From NCBI RefSeq assembly GCF_028737215.1, contig NZ_JAQZAM010000021.1, positions 16,447-80,446 of the forward strand: a stretch of DNA of 64,000 bases. Reading direction: 5' to 3'. The notes under the pieces were generated by a model. The model was not told the DNA's origin, ran no database searches, and was given only the letters and a program-made list of their open reading frames with translations. Below, piece after piece: positions 62,381 to 64,000 of the stretch; position 1 is the first letter of the stretch; each line of letters opens with the position of its first letter. The DNA comes from Actinomycetospora chibensis. GTDB taxonomy: Bacteria > Actinomycetota > Actinomycetes > Mycobacteriales > Pseudonocardiaceae. Made by a program: the position numbers and the translations under genes.

Positions 62381-63658
62381 TCAGCGCGCACGGTTCGAGC
62401 TGACCCACGACCACAGGCGACGCCTCACACCGAGAGGCGGAGGCGTCGGGCTATTCAGCGTCGCTCGGGGCGGTCCCGGGCTGGTGGTTGGCGCAACTAC
62501 CGCCGGCCTGCTGGTGGTGGATGCGGGCTGCGCAACAGCCGCCTGGGGCCGCTTCTGCTCCGGGTCCTTCGGCCCTGCCAAGTTATCCATGATACTTCTC
62601 GCTCGCCTGTCGATCGACCCGGTGAGAAGCTGCTGAGCGTAACCGAATACTAGCGCGTACGCGAGTATCTGCTCTTGCGAATCGAGTGCACTAAGGCCCG
62701 GAATGAACTCTCCACGAATTGCAATGAGAGCACCCACGGCCGTGAGGGCACCAGTAGGCACCTTGAGGAGCGCGAGACAAACTGGGATGTCATACGGAGT
62801 GGCAGTGCCACGCATATCTCGGATTGACACCGCCGCGGCGAGTGCACCTCCGAGTAGGCCGAGCAATACAACCGCCACCATATCCCACTGACTTGGCTGA
62901 CGAAAGTCGCCATCCCCCGTTGGGCAAGCCACATATTCCGGCGGCGCACCCGGAGCATTGGGCCCGAAGCACAACGGCAGAAGGGAGGGGTTGAGGGACG
63001 CAACCACACCGAAGACGCCGCCGAGTACGGCGATGAGGAGGGTGGAAATTAGAAGGACGTTGCGAAGATTGCGGATGCGTGCAAGCTGACGATCCGACGC
63101 GTCGTAGCCAGCTTCCACCACCTTCTTGAGCAAAGTTCGCAGTCCCCTCCCGTTCGGCTCCAACAGCTTCCGCGCCTCGATGCGCACCGGGTCGTCTCGT
63201 TGAAGTGCAACTTCGACCCGAGAGATGGCAGCCGGGATCTCAGCCTCGACCTCGTCCTCGTCGTACAGCCTGACGGCCTCCGCCTCGGCCTTATGCAAGT
63301 AGCCGAAAGCGGCCTCGACGTCGGCTCCCCTCCACCAGCTGAGAAAGAAGCGGCGAGGAGGGTTTCCCCCACGGGCAGCACAGCAGGCTCGCTCGAGCAA
63401 ATCGAAGATGTTCTCAACAGTAACGTGAGCAGACCTGTAGTCATCCGAGTCGTCGATCTCCACGAGCCTCGTCTGCACGCGGGCCCTGAGAGCAGCGGCC
63501 GCCACTTCGATCTGCTGAGTCCATGCACGCCCGACCTTACCCTTCCGCGAAGGCACCGAACTGGTACCGGGGAGTTCGCGACCGTTGTCCGCGACCCTCC
63601 AGGAAGTCGCCGAGCTGCCAATCGGGGCGGCGTGGCCGTCCTTCACAAACTGAGTCAT
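62381..63658 (-). CDS. Unknown membrane protein with helical N-terminus
   Basis: This is a 425-residue protein from ATG 63658, preceded by AGGAGGTGGCAG. Residues 45-210 are soluble and helical (KVGRAWTQQIEVAAAALRAR; VENIFDLLERACCAARGG; AFGYLHKAEAEAVRLYDEDE). Four membrane segments follow at about 215-345 (VLLISTLLIAVLGGVFGVVA; MVAVVLLGLLGGALAAAVSI; PTGALTAVGALIAI; ILAYALVFGYAQQLLTG), then a Pro/Thr tail. The C-terminal region resembles membrane parts of bacterial proteins of unknown role. It lies 478 bp upstream of the other unknown membrane protein, same strand. Confidence 0.7.
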   Translation of the reverse strand: MTQFVKDGHAAPIGSSATSWRVADNGRELPGTSSVPSRKGKVGRAWTQQIEVAAAALRARVQTRLVEIDDSDDYRSAHVTVENIFDLLERACCAARGGNPPRRFFLSWWRGADVEAAFGYLHKAEAEAVRLYDEDEVEAEIPAAISRVEVALQRDDPVRIEARKLLEPNGRGLRTLLKKVVEAGYDASDRQLARIRNLRNVLLISTLLIAVLGGVFGVVASLNPSLLPLCFGPNAPGAPPEYVACPTGDGDFRQPSQWDMVAVVLLGLLGGALAAAVSIRDMRGTATPYDIPVCLALLKVPTGALTAVGALIAIRGEFIPGLSALDSQEQILAYALVFGYAQQLLTGSIDRRARSIMDNLAGPKDPEQKRPQAAVAQPASTTSRPAVVAPTTSPGPPRATLNSPTPPPLGVRRRLWSWVSSNRAR

Positions 63659-63949
63659 CTGCCACCTCCTCTGTTGAATCGGCCAGCCGCCGACGCCTTC
63701 GAGGTGCAGGAAGACCTCAAGCCAACCGAAGATAGCTATCGGTCGACAGATCCCACCCGTGGAGCGAGGCCCAGGCCGCCGGACGTTCGGCGGCAAGCTT
63801 CGGCGGTGCTGCGTCACCCGGCTGTCACCGGGCCAGTCATTGCGACGCTGTGGTGACGCCCGGCCTTCCAGAATGCGCGCACGCAGCCCAGTGAGGACCT
63901 ATGACGGACACGACCCCAAAAGCCTCAGAGGGAAGCGGAGGCGCCGCCT
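63659..63949. other. Upstream region of 62381-63658, no gene
   Basis: About 290 bp with no supported gene. A 16-codon plus-strand frame at 63901-63951 is too short to call. Confidence 0.4.
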
Positions 63950-63966
63950 AGAGCCTGTCTGGTGGT

Positions 63967-64000
63967 TCATGAGATCCAGGCCAGGGTGGCGCGGAAGGTG
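63967..64000 (-). mobile_element. Possible 3' end of a transposase at the window edge (partial)
   Basis: On the minus strand the last bases read TFRATLAWIS followed by TGA at 63967-63969. The DNA just outside (gagcctgtctggtgg at about 63952-63966) resembles the terminal inverted repeats of actinobacterial IS5-like elements. Only the edge is visible, so the assignment is weak. Confidence 0.22.

Noticed and set aside
61953..62414. 153-codon minus-strand frame between the two unknown membrane protein genes
   Set aside because: Arg/Cys/His-rich composition, no ribosome site, no recognisable motif.
1..64000. CRISPR array
   Set aside because: No regularly spaced 25-40-bp repeats were seen; the tandem repeats found are 15-bp coding repeats without spacers.

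Overview
The window is from a very GC-rich actinobacterium: G/C-saturated third positions, many GTG starts and 4-base ATGA/GTGA overlaps. A WhiB protein, a pSAM2-type integrative element, BTAD regulators and a class F sortase point the same way. A Pseudonocardiales-type host is a guess from overall gene style, not something the sequence proves.

Layout. (1) 1-4120: 5' part of a carotenoid desaturase (crtI) fused without a gap to the 3' part of an FtsK/TraB-type transfer gene, then small transfer genes, xis, int and a 38-bp att site in tRNA-Lys. (2) 4084-12981: ordinary chromosome: tRNA-Lys, tRNA-His, oligoribonuclease, two PH-domain membrane proteins, an acyl-CoA synthetase/reductase pair, an ATP-dependent DNA ligase, a CDP-alcohol phosphatidyltransferase and the missing 3' part of crtI on the minus strand. 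(3) 12982-20442: the missing 5' part of the FtsK gene, WhiB, an HTH/methyltransferase pair, other cargo, a RepSA-type replication initiator and the second copy of the att site. (4) 20533-23683: a second integrase and decayed mobile DNA. (5) 23684-48275: a minus-strand operon of 20 genes for a contractile injection system (eCIS, Afp/PVC/Streptomyces type): sheath, tube, cap, AAA+ ATPase, hub, spike, PAAR tip, gp25, two J-like baseplate proteins, a tail-I-like protein, two DUF4157 proteins and an M15-like peptidase. (6) 48376-52389: degenerate small genes, a thermonuclease-like protein and two BTAD regulators. (7) 52420-58846: sortase F with a repeat-bearing membrane protein, tyrosinase with a DUF2182 membrane protein, and a large metallopeptidase. 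(8) 59110-64000: less GC-rich unknown membrane proteins and transposase scraps.

Main observation: regions 1-3 make sense only if about 11.66 kb (1321-12981) is inverted. Turning this block round rebuilds, to the nucleotide, an FtsK/TraB gene with an intact Walker A motif. It also restores crtI, apart from a separate 1-nt deletion near 972, and puts the two 38-bp att copies in direct orientation, giving a pSAM2-like element (AICE) of about 10.2 kb in tRNA-Lys. In the orientation given, the element should be unable to transfer, and Int acting on attL x attR would invert DNA rather than excise it. Either this is a real junction with almost no homology or it is an assembly error; the sequence alone cannot decide.

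The eCIS is the main functional system. The genes overlap by a few bases almost throughout, so they are probably co-expressed. No tail-fibre or obvious tape-measure gene was found. Likely cargo candidates are the DUF4157 protein, the M15-like peptidase and perhaps the nearby nuclease.
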